A stretch of 64,000 bases of DNA. Source: Massilia forsythiae (GTDB lineage Bacteria; Pseudomonadota; Gammaproteobacteria; Burkholderiales; Burkholderiaceae_D). Both the position numbers and the translations under genes were made by a program. The DNA lies in contig NZ_CP051685.1 of the NCBI RefSeq assembly GCF_012849555.1, positions 2,418,001 through 2,482,000 of the forward strand, in the 5' to 3' direction. The notes beneath the pieces are model-generated. The model had not been told where the DNA came from. It saw only the letters and a program-made list of their open reading frames with translations, and ran no database searches. Shown one piece after another: positions 49,972 to 59,220 of the stretch; the first letter of the stretch is position 1, and every line of letters begins with the position of its first letter.

Positions 49972-51054
49972 ATGGACGATAAGAAAACCGCAGTAAATGC
50001 AGCCGAAAAAGGCAAGGCGCTGGCAGCAGCCCTCGCGCAGATCGAAAAGCAGTTCGGCAAGGGCTCGGTCATGCGCATGGATGCCAACACGCCGGTCGAG
50101 GAAGTGCAAACCGTGTCCACCGGCTCGCTGGGCCTGGACATCGCGCTCGGCGTCGGCGGCCTGCCGCGCGGCCGTATCGTCGAAATCTACGGTCCGGAGT
50201 CGTCGGGCAAGACCACGCTGACCCTGCAGACCATCGCCCAGATGCAAAAGCTGGGCGGCACCTGCGCCTTCATCGACGCCGAGCACGCGCTCGACGTCGG
50301 CTATGCGCAAAAGCTGGGCATCAAGCTGGACGAGCTGCTGATCTCGCAGCCGGACACCGGCGAGCAGGCGCTGGAAATCACCGACGCGCTGGTGCGCTCG
50401 GGCAGCGTCGACCTGGTGGTCATCGACTCGGTGGCGGCGCTGACCCCGCGCGCCGAGATCGAAGGCGACATGGGCGACTCGCTGCCGGGCCTGCAGGCCC
50501 GACTGATGTCGCAGGCGCTGCGCAAGCTGACCGCGTCGATCAACCGCACCAACACGCTGGTCATCTTCATCAACCAGATCCGCATGAAGATCGGCGTGAT
50601 GTTCGGCAGCCCGGAAACCACGACCGGCGGTAACGCGCTGAAGTTCTACGCCTCCGTGCGCATGGACATCCGCCGTACCGGTTCGATCAAGTCGGGCGAC
50701 GAGGTGATCGGTAACGAAACCAAGGTCAAGGTCGTCAAGAACAAGATCGCGCCGCCGTTCAAGGAAGCCCACTTCGACATCCTGTATGGCGAAGGCACGT
50801 CGCGCGAAGGCGAGATCATCGACCTGGGCGTGGACAACAAGCTGGTCGAGAAGGCGGGTTCCTGGTATAGCTATGGCGGCGAACGTATCGGCCAGGGCAA
50901 GGACAATGCCCGCCAGTTCTTGAAGGACCGCCCGGCCCTGGCGCGCGAGATCGAGAACAAGGTCCGTGCCGCCCTCGGCGTGCGCGAACTGCCGCCGGTC
51001 GCGGCCGGTGCCGAGGCTGCCGCCCCGGTGGCCGCCACGGCCGTCGAAGAGTAA
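49972..51054 (+). CDS. recA: Recombinase RecA
   Basis: Forms filaments on single-stranded DNA for homologous recombination and triggers LexA self-cleavage. The 360-residue protein has Walker [12 protein letters not shown] near residue 74, Walker [11 protein letters not shown] near 146, loop L1/L2 regions ([20 protein letters not shown] in parts; [20 protein letters not shown]) and an acidic-to-alanine-rich C-terminus. Complete, no intein. An SOS box lies upstream and recX follows. Confidence 0.99.
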   Translation: MDDKKTAVNAAEKGKALAAALAQIEKQFGKGSVMRMDANTPVEEVQTVSTGSLGLDIALGVGGLPRGRIVEIYGPESSGKTTLTLQTIAQMQKLGGTCAFIDAEHALDVGYAQKLGIKLDELLISQPDTGEQALEITDALVRSGSVDLVVIDSVAALTPRAEIEGDMGDSLPGLQARLMSQALRKLTASINRTNTLVIFINQIRMKIGVMFGSPETTTGGNALKFYASVRMDIRRTGSIKSGDEVIGNETKVKVVKNKIAPPFKEAHFDILYGEGTSREGEIIDLGVDNKLVEKAGSWYSYGGERIGQGKDNARQFLKDRPALAREIENKVRAALGVRELPPVAAGAEAAAPVAATAVEE

Positions 51055-51074
51055 TCGTCGGGGGCCGGTAGCGG

Positions 51075-51530
51075 ATGGTGCGCCAGCAGCTCAGTTTGAA
51101 GGGGCGCGCGTTGAAGTATCTTTCGACGCGCGAGCACAGCCGGCTCGAACTGGGGCGCAAGCTGGCCCGCCACGCCGAGGAAGGCGACGACGTCGAGGCG
51201 TTGCTCGACTTCCTCGAAAAGAACAACTGGCTGTCGCAGGAACGGTTTGCCGAATCGCTGGTGCATCGCCGCGCCGGCCGCTACGGCAACAGCCGGGTCC
51301 TCTCCGAACTCCAGCAGCATGGCGTGAAGGGGGAGGACCTGGCCGAGTTGAAATCCGAGCTCGCTTCCACCGAACTGGCGCGCGCCAGGGAAGTCTGGCA
51401 GCGCAAGTTCGGCCGCGTCGCCCAGGATGCGGCCGAGCGCAGCAAGCAAATGCGCTTCATGCTGGCGCGCGGTTTTTCCCAGGGTGCCGTACGCAATGCG
51501 ATGCAGGGGCGCGAGGACGACGACGAGTAG
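51075..51530 (+). CDS. recX: Regulatory protein RecX
   Basis: A small negative modulator of RecA filaments. The 151-residue helical protein has the repeat-type pattern of Rec[22 protein letters not shown] near residue 10 (in parts), [23 protein letters not shown] near 45, and [17 protein letters not shown] near 127. It starts 20 bp after recA, so it shares the recA transcript and SOS control. Confidence 0.93.
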   Translation: MVRQQLSLKGRALKYLSTREHSRLELGRKLARHAEEGDDVEALLDFLEKNNWLSQERFAESLVHRRAGRYGNSRVLSELQQHGVKGEDLAELKSELASTELARAREVWQRKFGRVAQDAAERSKQMRFMLARGFSQGAVRNAMQGREDDDE

Positions 51531-51737
51531 TCGCGGAAGCCGATCTCCGCAGCAAGCAGGCGCTGTTCATTGCGCATTTCTCTGTCGTCACAGTCCTGGC
51601 CTGTCTCCGCTGCGCGGCTGGCCGGCATCGATTATTCGGCCGTGTCGCCGCCTGTCGGCCTTGTCGGCCGAATTTCTTTTATCTTCCCTTCATAATTCCG
51701 GTATCGCCGTTCCAACCGCCACATGGCTGGCGCGCTG

Positions 51738-51746
51738 TGCTAAACT
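51738..51746 (+). promoter_or_regulatory. Extended -10 element in the recX-DUF2889 gap
   Basis: TGC-TAAACT may serve the DUF2889 gene 112 bp further on. The leader includes a perfect hairpin, GTTGCCG-TAGAAGCTG-CGGCAAC (about 51778-51801). The rest of the 327-bp gap (51531-51857) shows nothing I can name. Confidence 0.35.
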
Positions 51747-51857
51747 TTCATGGTTTAAGCAGCGCCGCAAGAGCGGTTGTTGCCGTAGAAGCTGCGGCAA
51801 CGTGCATCAGGCACACGGCTGCAATACTTTTATCGCCGCATGTCGGCATTGGTTTTT

Positions 51858-52415
51858 ATGCCCTTGTCTTCACCCGCTCCGCGTCAGCTTCGGCATACGC
51901 GCGCCATTACCGTTGAAGCGTATGCACGCGACGATGGTTTGTGGGACCTTGACGCCTGCATCCGCGACATAAAACCGCATGACATCGAACTGCCGTCCGG
52001 TCACCGCCCCGGCGGCGTGCCGGTCCACGATCTCAAGCTGCGCGTGACGATTGACCGTGACATGACCATCGTCGATGCGCAAGCCGCCTCCGACGCCGTG
52101 CCCTTTCCCGGCCATTGCGACACCATTGCCCCTGCCTACCAGAAGCTGATCGGCTTGTCGCTGCTGAACCATTTCCGGCTGCATTTGAAGGACCGCCTGT
52201 CCGGCGTCCTCGGCTGCACGCACCTGACCGAGTTGGCCCAGGTCCTGCCCACCGCGGCATTGCAAGCCTGGTCCGACGACGCCATGGAAAGCCGCCCGGG
52301 CGATGCCTCGCCCGAGCGTCCCTATGAACTCGGCCGCTGCCACGCCCTGCGCCTCGACGGCCCCGTCGTCGAGACCTATTATCCGCGCTGGGTATTGAAG
52401 GCGGTACCGGGTTAG
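51858..52415 (+). CDS. DUF2889 domain protein
   Basis: A 185-residue cytoplasmic protein of the DUF2889 family, function unknown. Typical features: RQLRHTRAITVEAYARDDGLWDLDACIRD (in parts) at the start, HDLKLRVTIDRDMTIVDAQA, a central CxxI-type segment GHCDTIAPAYQKLIGLSL and DRLSGVLGCTHLTEL near residue 110. I use ATG 51858 (MPLSSPAP), as in relatives; ATG 51840 would add six residues. No close operon partner: sucC starts 80 bp later and may have its own promoter. Confidence 0.85.
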   Translation: MPLSSPAPRQLRHTRAITVEAYARDDGLWDLDACIRDIKPHDIELPSGHRPGGVPVHDLKLRVTIDRDMTIVDAQAASDAVPFPGHCDTIAPAYQKLIGLSLLNHFRLHLKDRLSGVLGCTHLTELAQVLPTAALQAWSDDAMESRPGDASPERPYELGRCHALRLDGPVVETYYPRWVLKAVPG

Positions 52416-52494
52416 TATCCGGTTTTGTCGCTTAGTTGTTCGAATCTTTATTCCAACCGCATTTCTTAATCAGTAACAGAGAAGGGAAGCCAGC

Positions 52495-53664
52495 ATGAAA
52501 ATCCATGAGTATCAGGGCAAAGAAATCCTCCGAAAGTTCGGAGTGACCGTTCCGCGCGGCATTCCGTGCATGTCGGTGGACGAGGCCGTCAAGGCAGCTG
52601 AAGAGCTGGGCGGCCCGGTCTGGGTAGTCAAGGCGCAGATCCATGCTGGCGGCCGCGGCAAGGGCGGCGGCGTGAAGGTCGCCAAGTCGATCGATCAGGT
52701 GCGCGAGTACGCCAACCAGATCATGGGCATGCAGCTGATCACCCACCAGACCAGCCCGGAAGGCCAGAAGGTCAACCGCCTGCTGATCGAAGAAGGCGCC
52801 GACATCAAGAAGGAACTGTACGTGTCGCTGGTCACCGACCGCGTCACCCAGAAGGTCGTGCTGATGGCCTCGTCGGAAGGCGGCATGGACATCGAAGAAG
52901 TCGCGCACAGCAACCCGGAAAAGATCCACAGCATCGCCATCGACCCGAAAGTCGGCTTGACCGATGCCGAAGCCGATGACATCGCCCGCAAGATCGGCGT
53001 GCCGGAAGGCTCGATCGAAGCCGCCCGCACCAACCTGCAAGGCCTGTACAAAGCCTACTGGGAAACCGACGCATCGCTGGCCGAGATCAACCCGCTGATC
53101 CTGACCGGCGACGGTAAAGTGATCGCCCTGGACGCCAAGTTCAATTTCGACCCGAACGCCCTGTTCCGCCGCCCGGACATCGTCGCCTACCGCGACCTGG
53201 ACGAGGAAGACGCGGCCGAAGTCGAGGCATCGAAATTCGACCTGGCCTATATCTCGCTGGACGGCAACATCGGCTGCCTGGTGAACGGCGCCGGCCTGGC
53301 CATGGCCACCATGGACACGATCAAGCTGTTCGGCGGCGAACCTGCCAACTTCCTGGACGTGGGCGGCGGCGCCACCGCCGAGAAGGTCACCGAAGCGTTC
53401 AAGATCATGCTGAAAAACCCAGGCCTGAAGGCAATCCTGGTCAACATCTTCGGCGGCATCATGCGTTGCGACGTCATCGCCGAAGGCGTGATCGCCGCTT
53501 CCAAGGCCGTGTCGCTGCAAGTGCCGCTGGTCGTGCGCATGAAGGGCACCAACGAAGACCTGGGCAAGAAGATGCTGGCCGAATCCGGCCTGCCGATCAT
53601 TGCCGCCGATACGATGGAAGATGCAGCGAAGCAGGTCGTTGCCGCTGCCGCCGGTCAAGCCTAA
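52495..53664 (+). CDS. sucC: Succinyl-CoA synthetase beta subunit
   Basis: The ADP-forming beta subunit of succinyl-CoA synthetase in the TCA cycle. The 389-residue protein starts [17 protein letters not shown], has an ATP-grasp domain ([19 protein letters not shown], in parts) and the signature [16 protein letters not shown] and [18 protein letters not shown] near residue 260, then [23 protein letters not shown] precedes the ATG. sucD follows 17 bp later. Confidence 0.98.
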   Translation: MKIHEYQGKEILRKFGVTVPRGIPCMSVDEAVKAAEELGGPVWVVKAQIHAGGRGKGGGVKVAKSIDQVREYANQIMGMQLITHQTSPEGQKVNRLLIEEGADIKKELYVSLVTDRVTQKVVLMASSEGGMDIEEVAHSNPEKIHSIAIDPKVGLTDAEADDIARKIGVPEGSIEAARTNLQGLYKAYWETDASLAEINPLILTGDGKVIALDAKFNFDPNALFRRPDIVAYRDLDEEDAAEVEASKFDLAYISLDGNIGCLVNGAGLAMATMDTIKLFGGEPANFLDVGGGATAEKVTEAFKIMLKNPGLKAILVNIFGGIMRCDVIAEGVIAASKAVSLQVPLVVRMKGTNEDLGKKMLAESGLPIIAADTMEDAAKQVVAAAAGQA

Positions 53665-53681
53665 TTCGCGAAGGAAAGAAA

Positions 53682-54563
53682 ATGTCGATTCTCATCAATA
53701 AAGACACCAAAGTAGTCACCCAGGGCATCACCGGCAAGACCGGCCAGTTCCACACCCGCATGTGCCGCGATTACGCGAACGGCCGCGAAGCTTTCGTTGC
53801 CGGCGTGAATCCGAAGAAAGCCGGCGAAGACTTCGAAGGCATCCCGATCTTTGCCAACGTCGCCGAAGCCAAGAAGGAAACTGGCGCCAACGTGTCCGTG
53901 ATCTACGTGCCGCCGGCAGGCGCCGCCGCCGCGATCTGGGAAGCCGTGGAAGCCGAACTGGACCTGGCGATCTGCATCACCGAAGGCATCCCGGTCCGTG
54001 ACATGATGGAAGTCAAGGATCGCATGGCCAAGGCCGGCAGCAAGACCCTGCTGCTGGGCCCGAACTGCCCGGGCCTGATCACTCCGGACGAAATCAAGAT
54101 CGGCATCATGCCGGGCCACATCCACAAGAAGGGCCGCATCGGCGTCGTGTCGCGCTCGGGCACCCTGACCTATGAAGCAGTGGGTCAATTGACCGCGCTG
54201 GGCCTGGGCCAATCGTCGGCAGTCGGCATCGGCGGCGACCCGATCAACGGCTTGAAGCACATCGACGTGATGAAGATGTTCAACGACGATCCGGATACCG
54301 ACGCCGTCATCATGATCGGCGAGATCGGCGGCCCGGACGAAGCCAACGCTGCGTACTGGATCAAGGACAACATGAAGAAGCCGGTGGTCGGCTTCATCGC
54401 TGGCGTCACCGCGCCGCCGGGCAAGCGCATGGGCCACGCCGGCGCGCTGATCTCGGGCGGCGCCGACACTGCGCAAGCCAAGCTGGAAATCATGGAAGCC
54501 TGCGGCATCAAGGTCACCAAGAACCCGTCGGAAATGGCGCGCCTGCTGCAGGCCATGCTGTAA
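53682..54563 (+). CDS. sucD: Succinyl-CoA synthetase alpha subunit
   Basis: The CoA-binding, phosphohistidine-bearing alpha subunit of succinyl-CoA synthetase. The 293-residue protein has [12 protein letters not shown] near residue 14, the CoA-binding NPKKAGEDF region, [12 protein letters not shown] near 125, [17 protein letters not shown] near 150 and the active-site histidine in [14 protein letters not shown] near 246. AAGGAAAG precedes the ATG at 53682. Same transcript as sucC, ended by a terminator. Confidence 0.98.
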   Translation: MSILINKDTKVVTQGITGKTGQFHTRMCRDYANGREAFVAGVNPKKAGEDFEGIPIFANVAEAKKETGANVSVIYVPPAGAAAAIWEAVEAELDLAICITEGIPVRDMMEVKDRMAKAGSKTLLLGPNCPGLITPDEIKIGIMPGHIHKKGRIGVVSRSGTLTYEAVGQLTALGLGQSSAVGIGGDPINGLKHIDVMKMFNDDPDTDAVIMIGEIGGPDEANAAYWIKDNMKKPVVGFIAGVTAPPGKRMGHAGALISGGADTAQAKLEIMEACGIKVTKNPSEMARLLQAML

Positions 54564-54607
54564 TCGATCGATACAAGGGTCCGGCCTGCGCCGGACCTGG
54601 CAAGAAC

Positions 54608-54629
54608 AAGGGAGCTGCGGCTCCCTTTT
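54608..54629 (+). terminator. Intrinsic terminator after sucD
   Basis: AAGGGAGC-TGCG-GCTCCCTT followed by TT, a compact 8-bp stem. A second hairpin (GGTCCGGCCTGCGCCGGACC) lies just before it at about 54579-54598. Confidence 0.85.
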
Positions 54630-54789
54630 GCATTTTGGGCTGACATTTTTTGACAGCGGCATGCCAAAGACGGTGACCTGACAAATTGCGCCGTCGAGGA
54701 GTAACAAAAATTGTCACATGGCAAGCATAAATGTGCAAAAACGGATCTGTTCAATAATTCATGAATAACGATTCCGTATGGAAACGACC

Positions 54790-54806
54790 TGGCACAGCGC
54801 TTGCAT
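54790..54806 (+). promoter_or_regulatory. Sigma-54 promoter of the pilin gene
   Basis: TGGCAC-AGCGC-TTGCAT matches the -24/-12 consensus TGGCAC-N5-TTGCW exactly, 73 bp before the pilin start. Type IV pilin genes are often driven by sigma-54 with PilR. Confidence 0.9.
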
Positions 54807-54878
54807 AGAGTAGAGCAGAAGCAAGCAGTAACCAGACAAGCAGTACCCCTTAACGTCGTACCCATCCGGAGAAATATC

Positions 54879-55343
54879 ATGAAAGCACCGAAAATTGTCA
54901 AGAAAGCCGAAGCCGGTTTCACCCTGATCGAATTGATGATCGTTGTCGCGATCATCGGCATCCTGGCTGCCGTCGCCATTCCGGCGTACAGCGACTACAC
55001 CGCCAAGGCCAAGGCCGCGAACGCGCTGTCGGCAGCCGATCCGTACAAGACCGCCGTCGCCATGTGCGGCCAGGAAGCCGGTTCAGTGGCCAAATGCGAC
55101 ACCACCGATAATCCTGCGCTGTTCCCTGCTACCTTCACTGCCACCAAGGAAGTCAGCGCTGTCAAGGTTGAGGCGAATGGCGTCATTACCCTGACCCTGG
55201 CCGACATCGGCAAGAACACGTCGGGTACCAACGTCGTCTTCACCCCGACCATCGGCGACAGCGCCGTCACCTGGAAGATTGCTGCCGCCACCACCAATAC
55301 TGCTGTGAAAACTGTCCTCGAGAAGGGTTCGATCGGTAGCTAA
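54879..55343 (+). CDS. pilA: Type IV major pilin
   Basis: The structural subunit of type IVa pili. The 154-residue prepilin has an eleven-residue-plus leader ending KKAEAG and the cleavage/N-methylation site before [20 protein letters not shown], with Glu5 of the mature helix present. Two cysteines (C65 in MCGQEAG and C75 in AKCDTTD, approximate) may form the loop disulfide. The protein ends in LEKGSIGS, a C-terminal serine as in pilins that are glycosylated by PilO/TfpO-type enzymes. The ATG at 54879 has CGGAG before it. A sigma-54 promoter lies upstream and a terminator downstream. Confidence 0.95.
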   Translation: MKAPKIVKKAEAGFTLIELMIVVAIIGILAAVAIPAYSDYTAKAKAANALSAADPYKTAVAMCGQEAGSVAKCDTTDNPALFPATFTATKEVSAVKVEANGVITLTLADIGKNTSGTNVVFTPTIGDSAVTWKIAAATTNTAVKTVLEKGSIGS

Positions 55344-55362
55344 TTGACATACGCAGTATCGC

Positions 55363-55386
55363 AAGCCGCCCCATGGGCGGCTTTTT
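55363..55386 (+). terminator. Intrinsic terminator after pilA
   Basis: AAGCCGCCC-CAT-GGGCGGCTT followed by TTT, a 9-bp stem, 19 bp after the pilin stop codon. Confidence 0.9.
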
Positions 55387-55419
55387 CGTTTCCGTTACCT
55401 CCTGGCGCGAGACAAGCAC

Positions 55420-56889
55420 ATGTCGCATCCTGGCACACCGATCGTTTCGACAACCACGTTTTCGATCGCATGGAAAGGGCCTGCTTGCACGGCAGCCCTG
55501 ATGACCGCACTTCTGCTGAATTTCCTTCTTGTCGATGGGCATGACCTGCAACGCTGTACGGAACTTGTCCTGCTACTGGTTTGCGTCGCCAGGATCGTGT
55601 CCGGCAAACAGCTTTTTCAGACGCCAGCCACGATGCCGTGGGCAATACGACTGTTCTTGTCCGCGTTTTTCCTGTTGGGCCTGGTCTCTGCGCTGGCCGC
55701 CTGGTCGCCGCGCCATGCACTGTACGAGTGGTCGAGCATCCTGTTGCTGGTGCTGCTCGCGCACGTGGTGCATGCCGAGGTTGCTCGTGGCGGAGGCGAT
55801 GCCGTCGAGCGCGTCTTGCAATGGGTAGGCCTTGCCTGTCTGTTCTATTCGCTGCGTGTGATGTTGATGTATGCGGCCGCGCTTGCCAACGGTTATCAAA
55901 TCGGTATCCACAGTCTGGCCATCGGCTTCAGTAACGTGCGTTTTCTTAATCACACGCAGACAGCCTTACTGCCACTGATCATTCTGTCGTACCAGCAGGC
56001 GCCTCCGGGCGGCATGCGACGCCGTGCATGGTTTGCGCTGGCCGCCTTCTGGTGGTCCCTGCTGTACGTGGGCGAGGCGCGCGCCAGCCTGGTCGCATTG
56101 GCGGCCGGAGGCGTGGCGGTGCTCTGCCTGCGTGGCCGTCATGCGCATGGATTCCTGAGAGCCATGATGGCGACGGCACTGGCGGGCTGCGCGCTGTATG
56201 TCTTGTTGTTCGTGCTGTTGCCAGAGTGCGCCGGGCTGCAGCCGCTCGGCAACGTGGACAATGTGATGGCGCGTACCACGTCCGATCCCGCTTCCGGCCG
56301 CCAGTTCCTCTGGTCACGCGCGGTGCAATTGATTGTTGCACATCCGTGGCTGGGCGTCGGGCCATTGCACTTTGCCCATTACGGCGCCGACCTGAAGATC
56401 GGCGCCCATCCGCATGATTGGATCTTGCAGGTGGCGGTGGAGTGGGGCTTACCGGCCCTTTTATGTCTCTTCGGCGCGATTGGCGTGGGGATGCGGGCAT
56501 TCCTGCGTGCCATGGCAGGCCTGGCACAATCCGACCGGCGTCAGCAGGAAACCTGCGTGATGTTCCTGGCGGCGATCCTGGCCATTATGGTGGACGCCCT
56601 GTTTTCCGGCGTGTTCGTCATGCCGCAAAGCCGGCTGGCAGTCGTGCTGGTAGTCGGCTGCGCTGCCGGGTGGGTGCGTGCGCTGGCGCCGCAGGCCGCC
56701 TGCAGCGATGCGCCTGCAGCCAGGCGGCCTGTCACGGCGATGCTGGTGGTGTTTGCCGCCTGCCTGCTGGGCTGGTCCGTGGCGCCAACCCTGGCAGACC
56801 GTGCACGCCATGTGCCGCTGCGCGGCGCCGAGCAGGCCGCCAATTCGGGCATGCATTGGCCACGTATGTGGGAAGCCGGCTACTTTTGA
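55420..56889 (+). CDS. Wzy/O-antigen-ligase-like membrane protein, probable pilin oligosaccharyltransferase
   Basis: A 489-residue inner membrane protein with about 11 hydrophobic segments and a large periplasmic loop near residues 270-335. That loop holds GRQFLWSRAVQLIVAHPWLGVG and GAHPHDWILQVAVEWGLPAL (in parts), the signature of the Wzy/WaaL/PglL superfamily (PF04932), with the HPHD motif. It lies directly after pilA, as PilO/TfpO or TfpW genes do in other bacteria, so glycan transfer to the pilin is the best guess. Lower GC than neighbours at the start of the gene hints at exchange of this locus. Confidence 0.85.
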   Translation: MSHPGTPIVSTTTFSIAWKGPACTAALMTALLLNFLLVDGHDLQRCTELVLLLVCVARIVSGKQLFQTPATMPWAIRLFLSAFFLLGLVSALAAWSPRHALYEWSSILLLVLLAHVVHAEVARGGGDAVERVLQWVGLACLFYSLRVMLMYAAALANGYQIGIHSLAIGFSNVRFLNHTQTALLPLIILSYQQAPPGGMRRRAWFALAAFWWSLLYVGEARASLVALAAGGVAVLCLRGRHAHGFLRAMMATALAGCALYVLLFVLLPECAGLQPLGNVDNVMARTTSDPASGRQFLWSRAVQLIVAHPWLGVGPLHFAHYGADLKIGAHPHDWILQVAVEWGLPALLCLFGAIGVGMRAFLRAMAGLAQSDRRQQETCVMFLAAILAIMVDALFSGVFVMPQSRLAVVLVVGCAAGWVRALAPQAACSDAPAARRPVTAMLVVFAACLLGWSVAPTLADRARHVPLRGAEQAANSGMHWPRMWEAGYF

Positions 56890-57008
56890 CTAGACGATCG
56901 TGCACTCTAGCGTCATGTCTCCCGCATTTTGCGCCAGGACAATGATGCGGCCAGCACGCCATTCGATGGCGATGACGCCGGGCGCGATCCTAAAAAGCTC
57001 ATCCAGTG

Positions 57009-59111
57009 TCAATGCTTCAGGTAGTGATCGAGCCAGTCGAACACCGTGCGATGCCACAGCAGCGAATTGGCCGGCTTCAAGACCCAGTGATTTTCGTCCG
57101 GGAACACCAGCAGTTTGCTGTCGATGCCGCGCCGCTGCAGCGCGGTGAAGGTCGACAGGCCCTGCGCGGTCGGGATGCGGAAGTCGAGGTCGCCTTGCAC
57201 CACCAGCATCGGGGTCTTCCATTTGTTCACGAACAGGACCGGGTTGAAGCGTTCGTGCTTTTCCGGCACCTGGAAATAGGGGCCGCCGTTTTCCCAATCG
57301 GTGAACCATTGTTCCTCGGTGGCATACGCCATGCCGCGCGTATCGAACACGCCGTCGTGGTTGACGATGCACTTGAAGCCGTCCGGCCAATTGCCCTCGA
57401 TCCAGTTCATCATGTAGCCGCCATAGGACGCGCCCAGCGCGCAGGCGTTGCCGCGGTCCAGCCACGCATACTTGCCGACCGCCGCGGCGAGACCCTTTTG
57501 CAGGTCTTCCAGCGGCTTGCCGCCCCAGTCGCCGCTGATGGCGTCGGTGAATCGTTGGCCATAGCCGGTGGAACCATGGAAATCGATGAACACGGTGGCG
57601 TAGCCGGCGCCGGCGTACACTTGCGGATTCCAGCGGTAGCTCCAGCCGTTGCCGAAGCTGCCCTGGGGGCCGCCATGCACCAGGAAGGCGACCGGGTATC
57701 GTTTGCCCGGTTCATAGTTCCACGGTTTCATCACGTGGCCGTACACCGTGTCGCCGTTGGCGCCCTTGAACGAAAACTGTTCCGCCTCGCCCCAGCGCAC
57801 GTCGGCCAGGCGCTCGGCGTTCAGGTGCGTCAATTGCGTCGGCGCCGCGCCGCCCAGCTTCATCGAAAACAATTGTGCGCCGGATGACAGGCTGGTCTGG
57901 GTGTAGGCGAGGGTGCCGCCGCGCACGTCGTAGCCGCCGATCGACCCCTTGCCCGTCAGCGGCGTCACCTTGCCGCCGGCGATATCGATGCTGAACAGGC
58001 GGTGCTGGCCAATGTCCTCGGCATCGACCACCAGCGACTTGCCGTCCTGGGTCCATTGCAGGTTGCCGGGCGAGCGGTCCCAGTCGGCCGCCAGCTTGCG
58101 CTTGCTGCCGCTGGCGACGTCCATCAACATGACCTGGTAGCGGTCGGCCTCGAAACCGGGACGCGCCATGGCCAGGTAGGCCAGGGTGCGGCCGTCCGGA
58201 GAAAACACGCCCTTGGTATCCCAGGCCGGATTGTCGGCCGTCAGGTTGCGCGGCGCCTGGCCGCCGGCGGCCGGGACCGTGTACAGGTCGAAATTGGTCG
58301 ACCAGGCTTCGGTCTTGCCGGCGATACGCACCGAAAACACGATGTTCCTGCCGTCCGGGCTGAAGCGGAATTCCTCGCGGTCGCCGAACGGCTTCGAAGG
58401 CACGTCGCCGTCGAGCGAACCGGACAGGCTGACCGGCGTGCCGCCGGCACGGCCGGCCGCGTCCAGCGGCAGCGAATACAGCACGGCGTTGCGGCCGTCG
58501 GCCCAGGTGTCCCAGTGGCGTACGAACAGGCGGTCGTAGACTTTGCCGGTGGCCTTGTCCTGCTCGTGCGCCTCGGTGCGGCGCCTGGTGCAGGCCAGGT
58601 CGGCGCAGTCGCGGAACACCGCCATGCTGACGGCGATGCGGTCGTTGGCGGGGGAAATGCGGAAGGCATCGACGTCGAGCGGCAGGTCGGTCACCTGGGT
58701 CGCGGCGCCGGGCTTGGCGCCGGCCAGCGGCAGGCGCCAGACTTGCGACGAACCCGAGCGGGTCGACAGGAAATACAGGGCGTCGCCGCTATTCGACCAT
58801 TCCGGCTCGGTGCTGCTGGCGGCGTCGGCGGTCAGGCGCTGCGGCGCCGGGTTGGCGGCGCGCAGGTCGACCAGGAACAAATCGGTGTGGCCCTTGTTCT
58901 TGGCCAGGTCGGTACTGCGCACCGGATACACGATGCGCGATCCGTCGGGCGACACCACCGGGGTGCCGGCGCGCTCCATCGCCACCAGGTCCTCGACCGT
59001 GAAACCGCGCGGCGCGGCCGCCAGCGCCGGGGTCATGGTTGCCACGGCAGCGGCCGTGACCAGCGCCGCGGCTGCCAGCGCCGGCAAGCATGTTTTGATA
59101 CGTGTCTTCAT
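57009..59111 (-). CDS. Secreted S9-family prolyl oligopeptidase-like peptidase (2)
   Basis: A 700-residue exported serine peptidase resembling the dipeptidyl peptidase 5 group. A signal peptide ends near TMTPALA. A beta-propeller of WD/TolB-like blades (repeated FSPDGR motifs at about 235 and 300) precedes the hydrolase domain, where the triad is Ser in LGASYGGYMMNW, Asp in VQGDLDFRIP and His in FPDENHWVL. VAFLVHGGPQGSFGN marks the oxyanion strand. Distinct from the S9 gene at 42789 (only the hydrolase domain is alike), so not a recent duplication. Confidence 0.93.
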   Translation of the reverse strand: MKTRIKTCLPALAAAALVTAAAVATMTPALAAAPRGFTVEDLVAMERAGTPVVSPDGSRIVYPVRSTDLAKNKGHTDLFLVDLRAANPAPQRLTADAASSTEPEWSNSGDALYFLSTRSGSSQVWRLPLAGAKPGAATQVTDLPLDVDAFRISPANDRIAVSMAVFRDCADLACTRRRTEAHEQDKATGKVYDRLFVRHWDTWADGRNAVLYSLPLDAAGRAGGTPVSLSGSLDGDVPSKPFGDREEFRFSPDGRNIVFSVRIAGKTEAWSTNFDLYTVPAAGGQAPRNLTADNPAWDTKGVFSPDGRTLAYLAMARPGFEADRYQVMLMDVASGSKRKLAADWDRSPGNLQWTQDGKSLVVDAEDIGQHRLFSIDIAGGKVTPLTGKGSIGGYDVRGGTLAYTQTSLSSGAQLFSMKLGGAAPTQLTHLNAERLADVRWGEAEQFSFKGANGDTVYGHVMKPWNYEPGKRYPVAFLVHGGPQGSFGNGWSYRWNPQVYAGAGYATVFIDFHGSTGYGQRFTDAISGDWGGKPLEDLQKGLAAAVGKYAWLDRGNACALGASYGGYMMNWIEGNWPDGFKCIVNHDGVFDTRGMAYATEEQWFTDWENGGPYFQVPEKHERFNPVLFVNKWKTPMLVVQGDLDFRIPTAQGLSTFTALQRRGIDSKLLVFPDENHWVLKPANSLLWHRTVFDWLDHYLKH

Positions 59112-59220
59112 CCTGCCTTGTCCTGTCTGCTGATGATCGAGCCACGGCGCCGTTCAGGCAGCCGTAGTGAAAACGATCAATTTACCATGCAGCAAGGATG
59201 GCAGGGTCTTTACGAGCGGA

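Noticed and set aside
42789..59111. The two S9 peptidase genes as a recent duplication
   Set aside because: They share only the hydrolase motifs; the propeller regions and lengths differ, so they are distinct family members.
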